From assembly GCF_037975245.1 (NCBI RefSeq), contig NC_092575.1:17823810-17887809 (forward strand): 64,000 nt of DNA, written 5' to 3'. Source of the stretch: Apostichopus japonicus. Taxonomy: Eukaryota > Echinodermata > Holothuroidea > Aspidochirotida > Stichopodidae. Positions within the stretch are counted from its first letter, which is position 1. Every line of letters begins with the position of its first letter. Made by a program: the position numbers and the translations under genes. Under the pieces are notes generated by a model, which had not been told where the DNA came from, did no database searches, and saw only the letters and a list, made by a program, of their open reading frames with translations. Shown here one piece after another: positions 22,896 to 35,245 of this stretch.

Positions 22896-25800
22896 TGGGT
22901 ACATTACTGATGACCTTAACATTTTTACAAGATATGAAATAGATAGAGCATGACGTGTTTTGAAGCTGTGTAAAGGGTGTGTGGGTTCTTTCACTCAGAT
23001 TTTGCTTAAGTTGTTTTGAAAACTCTCGCTTAATACCACGGAAGCTTATACACACGACTTCTTCATAGATATTGTAAACGGGCTTTCCTGTTAAGTTGAA
23101 AACACTTGAATCCATCTGTAATTTCCATGGTCGACGACTGCAGTGTCTCGTTTCTTATAAATTTCTTTCTCTCCCTCCCCCTCCCCCGCCCCCTCAATCC
23201 CATCCCCATTTTTAACGTTACACTTCCTAGTCTATTCTGGTTTCCTTCTTTCTTTTTTTTCGTTTGCTGGTTAGATCTTAGATTAATCAAAGAACCAAAC
23301 TAAACGTAATACCTTGGGTTTGTTTAAGAAACTATGACAATTGTCAGTTTGATTTACCCAAGAATGATGAAACTCTGATACATGCAATTACAGGGCAATT
23401 AAATACAACTTTCCCTCACTATTTTCTCTCTTATAAGTGGCGACTGCATGACTTTGGGGTTTTCTTTATTATATGAGTGCATGGTTCTCACTGACCCTCA
23501 GTATACCGTCATTCATGCCTGAAAAAAAAAAGAAGAAAAAAAAAACGTCTTAAAAATCGTGACGAATGAATTGAAAATCTCTAAATGATTCTTCAGATTT
23601 CTTGCAAACAACCAATCAACCGTAAATAACCTCTCAGTGTCCATAGTGACGTCACTTGACCTGCAGATTAACAGACAGGAGGGTCAATCAACAAGGTATA
23701 AGCTAGGTTGACGCAATTTTGGCACTTTCATTATTTCTGAGAGGAATTCTTTTTCTCCATTGATCTGTTACCTTTTGAAAAGAGATTATACTTCAATTTG
23801 AGAGTGCAAAATTAAAAGAAGCAAAAAACAAAAACAAAAAAAAACAAAAAGTTGTTTGATTGACTCTTCTCTTTTGGCTGGAAGACAAAAGTTGGACTCC
23901 TTGATTCTGGTCAGTGATAAATTTTGTCATATTTCTAGCATTTCTTGTTGCGTCACCATTATCTTTCATAATTTTCTTACTAAACGAAGCATTTTTTCCC
24001 TTCTCTTTGTTTCTTCTTCTGAAAACTTGGACTATACGGTCTTAAAAGTGAAAACGTCGACCTTGATAGTTATTTTTCAGAAGTTTTTATTTTTATTATA
24101 CAGAAACAAAAAATGAACAATAGAACAGAAAGGTGTCTGATTGACCTTTTTGTTTTTTCTCTTTCTCTTTAAAAAAGGCAGTTGTGAATATATTTGAGAT
24201 TTGTCGAAAAAGATATATGGGGCGAAACAAATGAAAGTTTACAAGGTTACACTATAAGATGACCTTTCAAATTTACGAAAATCATAAAAGAAACCATTGA
24301 ATGAATTAGATCCCTTCATTGTCACATCACGATAGAGGGTAGAAAAGAGTTATCAATCGTTTAAGCAGGTTCAAATTATATAACGATTAGACCTCCCTTC
24401 GGAACAATACTTCAATTCTTTTCTCATTTCAAAATTGAAAGTTTTCTGTTAGTCTTCCCAGCTGGATTGCAAAATAAAGTTTTGTTTCTTCGGCTTGGTA
24501 TGTGTACTTAGCCTAATAGTTACTGTTTCATAAAACACCGCGATTCTTAACCACATATATCTGTCCTCCTACACAAGTCAAAATTTGATACTTTTCTATA
24601 GTCTTTCATCTACATGTTTAACCTAAATCAAATATGTAAGTTTGAACTGTCTCAGCACGTGATAAATTTTCGATAGCGACAGGTCCCACATTAACCTTAA
24701 CATGATACACCCTTCCGAATGAATGCCATGTTGGTAACGAAAATATGACATGTTTCTGTCGGCTTAACATGGAAAATTTGACTGTTATCGGCTATGATAT
24801 TTGCCGGGGGAAGGGGTATATTTATACTTCTAATGACCGCTTTATATGCGGAACTCTAGAGATGAATAAAAGACAGATATGAATTCAAACATAAATGCAA
24901 ACACACTTAATCATGTAAGTGTTTATACGCCATTTGAGGGGGGGGGGGGTTGTGGTGTAGGGTCATAATTGTCACCGTTGTCTCAAGTCGTATTGAAAAT
25001 TATATTATATGGACAATTTAGAGCATACGTAACAATTGCCCTTGAGATAAGGTAGACGTTTAGACTATATAAAACTCAAACTCTTCCATTTCTGAAAAAT
25101 TATCATGTCCTCCACTGTTTTAAATAGATGGCAAAACGTGGTGATACAGTGACTCCATACAAACACCATATATGTGTACTTCATTTCCCATTAAGCTTCG
25201 TTTTTTGATATGCGAATACGAAATTTCGGTGTATTGATATCTGCTTTATATAAGGTGTATAGGGCAGATACAAGCTCACTTCTTTAATTGAACCTCTCCC
25301 CCTTCTTTCCCCCCGTATAGACGGTTACGCTTCTGTCTATTGGAGGCCATTGTGGACACAACGGTCTTCTTAAACCCACTTCAGCTGAGCAAGAGCAAAT
25401 GTATATTTCGTAAGTATATAGTATCACACACAGGCTACCTTTGTATAGTTTTGTGTATTTATGATATAAGTTTAAAGTTTGTTTAATATCGGTTAAGAAT
25501 TGTTTTCTACTTAATTCATTTCTATACTTTAGACTCTTGTGAACGGTTGATCAAGTTATGCACTGGTCAAAAAAACCAGTGTACTTCAATATTAGCCTAT
25601 ATAACTATACGCCTACGCCTTTTGGGGGATCTTAAAGTAATGCATAACAAGACATATAGGCCTATCCAAACGGTATACAAACAATTAGGACAGAACACGC
25701 CTTGTACTAACTATGAGATGAAAAGAACAGGTGTCAAATGGAATATATAAATATATACACTTCAGTAAAATCGTAAGAAGACACCGTGTTAACTTTCTCC

Positions 25801-28041
25801 AATAAACAGCATTGTAACAGACACTTTCGGTGTACCATATAAAAGTGCATCCACAGACTGGTGATGTTAAACACAAAGAAGACTAAAAAGTTGTAAGATT
25901 GTACACAAAAGAATTAATTGCTTCCATTCAAGAGTATATAAATCATACGAAATATGATACAGGCGAAAGTTTTAAGGTATTTTCAACAATATTTGTATAT
26001 AATAATTAAATGGTCTGGAGTTTTTAACCATGTAGCGTTACACGATTGTTAGCTACTCGCAAAAACTTTTAGGCATAGAAATGGGGGGGGCAGGGTGGGG
26101 TGTGCAAGGGGGAACGGCTACCTCGAGTTCTGAAATGATGGGGTTGGGGTGAACGAGTATGTTTGTGCTCCCTTCCCCTCCACACACAAACACACACATT
26201 TGTCTATATTGGGATACACTCCACGGTCTTGCTGGATCTTTTCATATGGATCTTTTGAGCTAGCAAGGAGAGAAACTGATGGTCAATTTTAGGTTTAAAA
26301 TAACCCAAAATCTTTCGAGCATCTTGGTGAATATACAAAGCAATTAGACAAAGCCTTCCATGAAATTTTTAAGGTTGTCAAAATTTGCCTGATAACTCGC
26401 GAGTCGTTGGGAACCAAAAAAAAAAAAAAAAAAAAAAATCCTGAGAAAGACCCCTAGCTCTCGCCTGCACTGCCCTCTTCTACTCTTTCTCCCACCTCTA
26501 GATGCTTATTTATTGCGCCCATAAAATTGGAATATGTGTGGTTTAGCCATGCAGTTTAACATTCATGACGCTGCTAACTGTTCTGAAGGGTAATAAAAGT
26601 TTAAGTTTCTTTTCTCTTCCTCGTATTTAATTCTTCTGCTTCTGCTTCTGCTTCTTTTTCTTTTCTTTCCCTTGTTTTGCTGTCGCTTTCCAAACCTTTT
26701 CACAAGGTCGTAAAGTATCACGCATACTATCATTACAATCTATCAAACCAATACATTTGTTTTTAACCAACTGAATATTCATCAGTCATGTTATAATTAT
26801 TCCACATGATTCCAAACAATCGTCGCCAAGTTAAGGGCTTTATATATATTATTAATCACACGCAACTTCAACAAATTCGATATTTCCCACCAAACCAGTC
26901 ACTCCTCTCCTCCACCTCACTTCCATTATGGGACTACATCTATTCGAAGGTGAGAATATGTGGCAAGGGGATGTAGTCATTTGTTTTACCTGATAACATT
27001 TGCAGCCATTACACATTGGAGAGCACCTGCAAATTTTGATTACCATTGTTATATGCGATTAGCACGCCTAGGGTCGGTAACTACAGCTTCGAAGAAAAAT
27101 ATAGATGGCTATATAGGAAAAATTGTGTCTTTTCAATTTTCAGATTCCCTTCCTCTCGACCCCCCCCCCTTCCACACACACACAGAAAAGAAAAAAAAAC
27201 GGGGAAACAGAAGAGTGTCACGGAATTCATAATCTCCTTTGGTCAAGTGTGCAATGATGATTAATGACTCATGACGTACGTACGTGCTACCACGACACTG
27301 CGCGAGACAAAATCAGATGATCAACTTTTACCTAGAAGCCAGTACACACATAGCATTGTTATGCGGTAATAGTTGTTCTAATTACTTTTGTATGGACCTT
27401 TTACACCGAAGAGGAAATTATCTTTAGGATATCTGCCTTAAGTATGTAGTTTTCGCATTATTACTTTCAACACGATATGACTTGTTATATCTGTATTGTA
27501 TTAGCATGTGGACTATTTGCGCTAAACAATGTGCGTGAAGAGTCTGTAGGACTACTGTACTGTAGGTACAGACTAGAGGACTGTTCTAAATTCGTATTAG
27601 TATATCTATGAACAGTTGTACTAGTATAAATAAGCTATCATATATTTTTGTCATAATTTGTCTTCATTTTTATGCATCAGTTGAGAGATTGGATAAATCA
27701 TACTTCAACTAAGTTACAGTAGGTTCACTTTCCATTGCTATGTATGAAAAAAGAAACAGCATTTCAAAAGTATGTAATAGTATTAGGTAGGCCTAGTGCT
27801 GGTTAGAAAAGGTATGGTAGCTATTAGTGAGTGCTTGCTGATACTGACTGTTGCCGACTTGCCGATCAGCATAGAGCTCTACATGCAATGGTTGTAATGC
27901 GATGTATCAAAATTGACAATAATTTAGGACAAGTGTATTGAGTCTTTGCTGTCAGAGTGTCTAATAGGATGGTACAGTAGGTTGTGATGTACATATGGAG
28001 TGCTTAACACAAGTTGGTATTATAGAGCAGAGGTTTGTGCC
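22896..28041. other. Intergenic stretch upstream of RPUSD4
   Basis: No supportable coding exon. It holds poly-G at about 24939-24949, a (TTCTGC)n-like run at about 26630-26660, and a poly-A run at about 26416-26438. The RPUSD4 promoter, and possibly an exon for a mitochondrial targeting sequence, should lie here, but none could be recognised. Confidence 0.4.
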
Positions 28042-28051
28042 ATGTCAGTAC
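28042..28051 (+). CDS. RPUSD4: Possible first coding exon of RPUSD4
   Basis: ATG at 28042 with G at -3, followed by a strong donor (C then GTGAGT at 28052) in phase 1. The next exon at 28141 takes a phase-1 join, so the product would begin Met-Ser-Val-Arg. The implied 89-bp intron is short but workable. Against it, the resulting N-terminus has no mitochondrial targeting character, so the true start may lie in an exon further upstream. Confidence 0.3.
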
Positions 28052-28140
28052 GTGAGTATGTAGCACGTGTTGTGAAAGTCAGACATCACTTAATGAACTT
28101 AATGAAGCGGTTGGAATGAAACAGTTTAATCTTTGTTCAG

Positions 28141-28383
28141 GTACAGTACAGGAGTGGTCGGGAGAAATGAAAGACCAGAATGGATCAACATCTGTTGACA
28201 TGGATGACCTAGTGGTAGATGGAGATACAGTGGGTTCAGTTGTCCCATTTCACAAAAAGTTGATGCAAGATGCTTTAAGAGAGGATTCTGGAGTATCCTC
28301 TGCTGCTAGACTTGCTGCGAAGATCCGCAGTCGGGAAAGGGAAGCTGAAAAAAGTAGAGGAACAACTGGTGACTCAAGGAATG
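28141..28383 (+). CDS. RPUSD4: RPUSD4 exon: N-terminal region of mitochondrial pseudouridine synthase
   Basis: 243 nt between an acceptor (TTTGTTCAG) and a donor (GTAAAA), phase 1 at both ends. It encodes an acidic stretch (DMDDLVVDGDTVG), then a basic helical one, AARLAAKIRSREREAEKSRG. The latter resembles the AEKLRAQKRE-type segment before the catalytic domain of vertebrate RPUSD4. The vertebrate enzyme isomerises uridine to pseudouridine in mitochondrial 16S rRNA within mitochondrial RNA granules and also acts on nuclear pre-mRNA. No targeting peptide is visible in this exon. Assignment to RPUSD4 rests on frame continuity with the clearly homologous exons downstream. The frame also stays open past the donor to 28454, but that extension has no family character. 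Confidence 0.72.
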
Positions 28384-29740
28384 GTAAAAAATTGAAATTT
28401 CCCCCTTTGATAGTGCAATTCACTGGAGGTTACCCTCTCTATTCATGGCAATAGCACACTACTTTACATCTTCATTCTTTGCACAAGGTAGGCTTGGCCT
28501 CCTTTGTAATTCCCATTGAAGCCAAAGATGAACATGTAGTAAAGTTTGAAATTTAGAAATTGGAAAATGTGTTTATTTCTTGAATGTACTTAATACATGT
28601 GGAGTATACATGTACAGCATGTGGTCAAGTGTTTAAGGCAGAGGACTTGTGATCTAAGGTTTGCAGGTTCCAGTCCTTGGGCAGGCAAGGCCCTTAATCT
28701 CCATTGCCTCTCTTCACCCAGAGTGTATTAATGGGGACTTGCAAGGTAACTTATAACTTACTATAGTTGCTTGCGACCGTTTGTGGCTGCACCCTATGAG
28801 ATGTCCCCCAGTGGACACGTAGATGTGGTGCATTGTAGTGCACCAGAAGGGATTCTTTTAATTGTGCACACATAGGTTTGTGGGTGTGACATGTTACCAA
28901 TGACCAGAGGTTAGCATTGTTGAGTCCTGTGAGAGGGACTTGGCCTTGAACAAAACTCTTGAAACCAATGCTGCCTTTGGGTGATACAAGAAGCTATTTA
29001 GCCTTGATGGATATTAAAGATCAAGAAAGTTCCCTAATGAGAAACTATTATTTTTGGTATTAAACTAAATTCAGATGTCAAACGGTACAATCTGCTCGAA
29101 TATCTAGGTACATCATTAGCTCTTAGTAACATAAGTGTGTCCTATTAAATTAATATATAAATATAAGATTGATCTATGAAACTCTTATTGACTGAATTTT
29201 AAAAATCCCCACACTAAACCACTACCCCCTGACTCATGATGGAAGGATTGGGGGGGGGGGGGGTAGAGCCATGTCCACCCCCCTTCTGCCCTCCATTCCC
29301 CCTTGGCACATACCACTGTGTTACATGCAAAAAAGTTCTTTCAGACCAGCAATCACTAAAGTACAGTTAAGCTGACAAAGGAGGTACCAGGTGGGGGAGG
29401 GGTGGGGATATGGGGGGGTGCCTTACTGTCTGTTTCGAGATCGAGAAAAATACCTTAGTATCTAGCCTTTGCAATATCTATTACCGGCATGCGCATCTAC
29501 ATTTTTTGTATTTAACAATATTTTGTTTACTGTGGCAGTATCTTCATGACTAATGGCGCTATACTGTGACCTATCATGGAGCTGTCTAATTTAAATGAAG
29601 GGTGTGGAATGTGGTCTGGATTCACTCATCGTATGATCGTACTAGGTCTTTTGACTTTACAATACTTTCACAACCCTTTTCTCGGAATCAATAGAAAGAC
29701 CTATTAATAAAAAGGAATCCTAACCTTCCTTATCTTGCAG
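28384..29740 (+). other. RPUSD4 intron (about 1.36 kb)
   Basis: Starts GTAAAA and ends TATCTTGCAG. It carries a tRNA-derived SINE (28616-28990) and a poly-G run near 29250-29262. Confidence 0.7.
28616..28990 (+). mobile_element. tRNA-derived SINE
   Basis: The head at about 28616-28690 has an A-box-like TGGTCAAGTGTTTAAGGC and a B-box-like GGTTCCAGTCC, like a Leu/Ser-type tRNA. A block CCATTGCCTCTCTTCACCCA followed by GTGTATTAATGGGGAC comes after it, a pattern familiar from SINEs of marine invertebrates. The right end is uncertain and no target duplication was found. Confidence 0.6.
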
Positions 29741-29860
29741 CTACAAGGCCAGATGTCACCGGAAAGGTCAAAGGTCATTGGGGTGATGTCCTCAATCTTG
29801 GAAAACTTCAGCCCAGCACTGTTGCAACCATCCTGAAGAAGAGTGTGATCTACGATAATG
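29741..29860 (+). CDS. RPUSD4: RPUSD4 exon: linker before the catalytic domain
   Basis: 120 nt, phase 1 in and out, between TATCTTGCAG and GTAATC. It encodes 40 residues, including GHWGDVLNLGKLQPSTVA and ending KKSVIYDN. In vertebrate RPUSD4 the matching position holds a helical segment ending just before the first conserved strand of the RluA fold. The phase-1 G left at the exon end joins GT from the next exon to make glycine. Confidence comes from matching phase on both sides and from family order; the segment itself is weakly conserved. Confidence 0.82.
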
Positions 29861-30377
29861 GTAATCCAAGTCACATTTTTAAAGCAGCATTTTCATTGGT
29901 GTGTTTTGTCGTCATTCTTTAGAAAAGTATCACTAACACGATAAGATTATCAAAGTAAAAGGCGATCTCCTATTTTCTTTCCCAGGAGACGAAGCTTAAT
30001 CTAGGCAAAGTAAGCAATGATTCTGTTCAGTTGGCAGCTTTGTTCATGTTAGTTTTTTGATAGTCACTGTATGTGAAAAACCCAAATTTTGGAAAATTTA
30101 AAAACAATAGACTTTTTAAATCGCAGTTTTGAAATTACATTCAATTAGTCAAGATACCAGGTATATCTGAAACAAACCTTGAATACCCGGTAAAATATTA
30201 CCCAAAAAAAATCCCGACTCAGATAACTCACATGAACTTGATGAAATTCCCTTGCACCTGTTGCTTGAACTGTACCAGACAAAAGGTCAACAAACGGACA
30301 CACTGGTATGTTTCTTGTGTTTTCACCTTCAAAAATGGTTTAAGCCTATTCGTCACAAGCACGGATGGGGTTACATT

Positions 30378-31009
30378 TAGGGATGCACCGGATATCCGGT
30401 CCGGCCGGACTATCCGGCCGGATAGTGAGAAATTATACGGTTCCGGTTCCGGCCGGATATTTTTCAAAATCAGGCCGGATCTTTTTCAAAATCTGGCCTG
30501 AATCATCCGTTAAAAAGGTGTTGGTATTAACTTAAATCAATGTAAACTATTTCCAAAAATTAATAAAAACATTCAAAGTAAGGAAAAATTAGGTTTAACA
30601 TGTTTAATTTAATTTTCTCAATGGTCTGACCCACTGTTTCTAAAGATCAACCGAAACAATACAACTACTGTAATTATATGAAGCTATATACAACAAATAC
30701 AGTTTGCAGTGAAATCATTTCTTGCAGCCTTCATCAGTTTAATATTGTAGTTATTTTATTAAAGAATGTAGATTACACCACTTCAAGTCATATTTAATCT
30801 CATAAATGGGGTCTTAATTTCACCTTCTTTATAATATGCGTATACCTCACCTAAGATTTGCTCCTTGTTTCATACTTCTACTTCTTATTAATGATTTTCT
30901 TTTGTGTAATGAAAAAATCCAGCCGGATTTTATCCGGCCGAATTTCACGTACTATCCGGCAAAATCCGGTTCCAGCCGGATCCAAAAATTTGGATCCGGT
31001 GCATCCCTA
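30378..31009. mobile_element. Non-autonomous hAT element with perfect TIRs and TSD
   Basis: 632 bp bounded by a perfect 8-bp duplication GTTACATT (30370-30377 and 31010-31017). The termini TAGGGATGCACCGGAT and ATCCGGTGCATCCCTA are perfectly inverted. Both subterminal regions (about 30390-30480 and 30920-31000) are packed with CCGGAT/ATCCGG/CCGGCC strings, as expected of transposase-binding sites. The centre is AT-rich and noncoding. TAGGGATGCACC-type ends are typical of hAT elements. Confidence 0.93.
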
Positions 31010-32442
31010 GTTACATTTACACACCATATTATGGAACAGTCTATGTACGGATGGGGGAGGGGGAGGTACAGAATACAGCACAGCACCTGTTGGAAGTTTT
31101 GAAACACATACTTTGGTACACGAGGAAAAAGAGATTGAATGGCATGTGTGTTAAGGGCTGTGTATTAACGTTTAATGATCTAAATGTGTGAACGGCCAGA
31201 TTTTCGTTCGTTCATTTAAATGTGACCTTGCGACCTCAACTTCCGTAAAAATTGAGCTACATGAAATATAGTGTCAACAATCCAATTTTACCCTGATTGA
31301 AGTAGAAAATGCTCAAAAGAACAGTATTTTCACCGCTTCATATCATGCAGTAATTTTCCCCTCACTTTAAGCTATATAATAACTCTCCAACGTAATACAT
31401 GGTCATACCCCCCGAATAGCATTCGTTTGTTAACACAAAGAACTTTTTGTACCAGATGGAGAATCTTCCTAAAACATACTGTAGATGTTATTGTAATAGA
31501 ACTTCCCAAGAAAATATGATCAATTGCTGCACCTGCAATCCTTGCTATTAAGGCAACTGTTATTATTCCAGAGAGAGGTAGGTATATAGTGTAGCTGGGT
31601 GAAGAAAGATAACAGATTCACAGGTGTGCGAAAAGCGTTTTGAGATGAACCAATTTGTATTTTCTTGACTAGGGAGCTCAGGTGCTGCCCTTCACATTAT
31701 GTGTGTACATTAATAACAATACATGTATGCAAATTTTTGTCTAAGCAAGGGATCTGCAATTTCTAGTAGCAATGCAATGCGGTCTAAGAGAAACCTGAAG
31801 TGGTAAAATGAGCTTGGAACAGGTCTAAGACAAGCGAATAAATTTCAGACATTTTTGCATGCCTAGCTTTCTGTACCTACTGTCAGAGAGATTGCAAAGT
31901 TTTATTTAAGTTTGAAAACAATCCATACTAAAGTAATTGATAGGATAATCTGGTCTCTATCTCACTACTTTCACAATGCCACAGAACTTTTGCGGTTCTA
32001 AGATGTCACTCTCTTTGCTTTTGAGAATACCATTTCACAGAAATGAAACCCCCAAAGTTCTTTCTTACAGACCACTACTTGACAAATTAGTCATTCCCCA
32101 TTCACGTTGTATAATATTATACCCACACTTTGCTAGGGCTAATTTGCATTAAAACATTCAGCATTGTTCCACCGTACTCGCAAGTACAGTTTCCCGCCAA
32201 ATGGTTCTCACAAGTTACATTTCACGCACGTAGCTTGTCAAATGCTCTAACAAGTTATTTTGGGAAGAAACTGATTCTGTGCAATACGTATATTTGTACC
32301 TGTTCTGACACCGATTCTATGCATTAATATCCAAAATTCCAAATACTCAATTATATACCTGGTAATTCCCATACCAATTATATTCTACTGTACTGTTTTG
32401 ATTTGCAATACTTACAAAGTTGCAGGAATTATAGCATGGGTG

Positions 32443-33050
32443 ATCATTAACTGACTTTATAGCATACTTGCCGGGTGGCAATAGTTTAAAAGCATGATCG
32501 CAAGTTAAAAGTGGTAAACCCGCCCAAAAACGCCTACTGGCTCCCTTTGTAGAAGCACACAGTGGCAATAGTTACTACCTTCATTGTAAACAACATTATA
32601 CTCCAACATACCACCCACCACCTACAGATCTATTGTGACTTTAATACAATATAAGTCAAAACTTTATGATCATTGTCTATTTTCTAAACCAATTTTTAAT
32701 TTTCTAAACCAATATATATAAATGTTTTGTGGGTAGTTATGATACATTACATCATTAACTGACTTTATAGCACACTTGCCGGGTGGCAATAGTTTAAAAG
32801 CATGAAAAGTGGTAAACCCGCCCAAAAACGCCTACTGGCTCCCTTTGTAGAAGCACACACAGTGGCAATAGTTACTACCTTCATTGTAAATAACATTAAA
32901 CTCCAACATACCACCCACCACCTACAGATCTATTGTGACTTTAATACAATATAAGTCAAACCTTTATGATCATTGTCTTTTTTCTAAACCAATTTTTAAT
33001 TTTCTAAACCAATATATATAAATGTTTTGTGGGTAGTTATGATACATTAC
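32443..33050. repeat. Direct tandem duplication, unit about 308 bp
   Basis: Copy 1 (32443-32750) and copy 2 (32751-33050) both start ATCATTAACTGACTTTATAG and end GGTAGTTATGATACATTAC. They are nearly identical; copy 2 lacks about 10 bp (GATCGCAAGT-type gap near 32805) and differs by a few substitutions. No coding content. Confidence 0.95.
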
Positions 33051-34810
33051 AAATATTTCTATAGAGTATGCTTTTGTGTACATAATTCAGTATTTTGAGT
33101 GGGGTTGCTATGGTGAGAACTACCATGGAAACTCATAAAATGACAGATGTGCTGAATTTGAGTGAATGCAATTGGTATTTGGCATTTTTCCAGTTGATGT
33201 GCAACCAGTCTAATCATGCCAAGCACACATAGCCAGCTTCTGGAGAAATTTTAATGCATTTTAAATGCAAGTTCCAAACCAAAAAAATGTACATGTTAAA
33301 ACCATATTCCCAATTGGCATTTGACTGGAATTAATTGGAAAAGCAAACAAGTGCCAACTAGCCAAATCATGGGAGTGCCTTTTTGTTTAAATTCTAACAG
33401 CAAATAGCAAATTCCACTGGCATTTCAAAAATTCATTTAATGATCTGAAATTTTGAGGACTGCATACCTTCTTCTCTGTATAAATTCTCTTCTCAACTTA
33501 TGATATAAACCGCACTAAAAACCTGGATAATGCAGGATTATCCAGACCCAATATCCAACCATTCATCATCGATACTACACAGGTACGGTGAGCTGTTAAT
33601 TGAAACATTTTACACAGAGTTTGGCGAAACATTTGAGAAAATAAAAAGAGAAGGTGAAATTTATGTCAACACACTTTGACAGAACTGCTGTGTGTATAAA
33701 GTAAATATAAAAACCATATTAATAAGTCCAATGAACACAAAGTACAGTGTCACATGACTGTGCTCCCTCTCTCTCTCACCTGTTTCCAAGTGTATATATG
33801 GTATGCTCTGTCCTATCTACCTTAATACCAAAAAGTTCCGTAGAAATTGATTTGTTTGATTTCTGAAATGGTAGATTAGATATCCGGGGTTGGGAGGTGG
33901 GCAGAGAGGAGGGGGTGCGGGAGAAAGTGAGCAGTGCCCTAGAAGTGGCAACACAGTGCTAATACATTTCCGTCGTGTAATTTAGGTACATTGAGAAATG
34001 CAGATTTCGAGTTGGAGACAGGTATGCACTATATCTCGTAAACCCCCAACCATATTCAGGGTGTACTGTACAGTACACTAGTCTGCAAAAATTAAGAATT
34101 TTTGTCCATATGAATATAACTTATGGCCATTTGATATAAATTATGATAATACAGTTAATATGCAGTTATAAAAAGAAGTGACCCCAACCCTGTTTCTGAC
34201 TTCCGTGCATTGTTGGCAGATCAAGAAATAATTTCATATTCATCCACTTTCTTTTGTGTGTTTTCACAGAGAGAGGAGTCGCTAAATATGTCACGTTTTG
34301 TGGTTTATAGATCTATAATGAAAATTTTCATAATTTGGTTTTTAGATTGATATTGAAAAGTTTAAAAAAAAATATATGACCGAAGGAGTCTAACTAGCAT
34401 GAAGGTCAAAGCATGAATCAGCCAGAAGATATTTATTGTTATTATCATGATTGTATTGTTACTGAAAGCTTGACTTTTGTTACAACACGTACTGAAAAGT
34501 GCAGAGGAAGAGGGGGGTGGGAGGTGCAGGCTGGCAGGGAGTTGTTAGGATGTGATAGGTTGCCTAAGGGATGACTGTTAGGGAAGAATGTTATGATTCA
34601 TCAAATACACTTCACTCTATAACTGAGGTACTGGAGTCTGTACTCATACTCTAGTCTGACACTAGAGTCATGTATGTTATTTGTACTCGTAGAAAGCAAA
34701 TTTCACGTCCTCTTCCTTGTGGACTTTTACTTTTACACGGGACTTTGTACTCGTACAAAGGACTGCTTCACTCTGTGCATACCTCTGTCTCAACAACTCT
34801 CCTACACACC

Positions 34811-34845
34811 GTCTCTCTCTCTCTATCTCTCTATCTCTCTCTCTG
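34811..34845. repeat. (TC)n microsatellite
   Basis: CT dinucleotides interrupted by TAT; short frames across it are low-complexity artefacts. Confidence 0.85.
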
Positions 34846-34942
34846 TCATGAATGTCTATAATCTTCTGCCATAAAATTGATAAAATAGGTAAATAGTACA
34901 AATCTCTCACTACAAGGTATGCCTGTTTTTGTCCTAAAGAGT

Positions 34943-35245
34943 CTTATCTTAATCTTTATCTTCTCCGTAACGTCTGTTACATAAGGTCAGGATGCTCTCT
35001 TTCCACCCCTGTCCATCTTCTGCAGCTCTTCTCACATCGGACCAGCTTCTCCAGCCATTCTTGTCTCTCTCTTTAGTTGCTCTCTTTCTCCAAGTCGTCC
35101 TGGGTCTGCCAACCTTCCTCCTTCCTCCTGGTGCCCATTCCATTGCTACTCTTGCATGATTTCCTGTCTCCTTCCTCATAATATGACCAATCCAATTCCA
35201 TCTGCGTCTCCGTATCTCTACACTTATTCTGTTTATGCCTAAAGA
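34943..35245 (-). mobile_element. 5'-truncated non-LTR retrotransposon, C-terminal tail of the RT ORF, with TSD
   Basis: A perfect 12-bp direct repeat GTCCTAAAGAGT flanks the insertion (34931-34942 and 35246-35257). On the - strand it encodes the usual C-terminus of LINE polyproteins: RWNWIGHIMRKE, GRRKVGRPRTTWRK, then DVRRAAEDGQGWKESI and CNRRYGED before a stop at about 34949. A short AAGATTAAGATAAG-type tail ends it. Only about 300 bp were copied, as happens with 5' truncation during target-primed reverse transcription. The frame is intact, so the insertion is fairly young. Confidence 0.92.
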
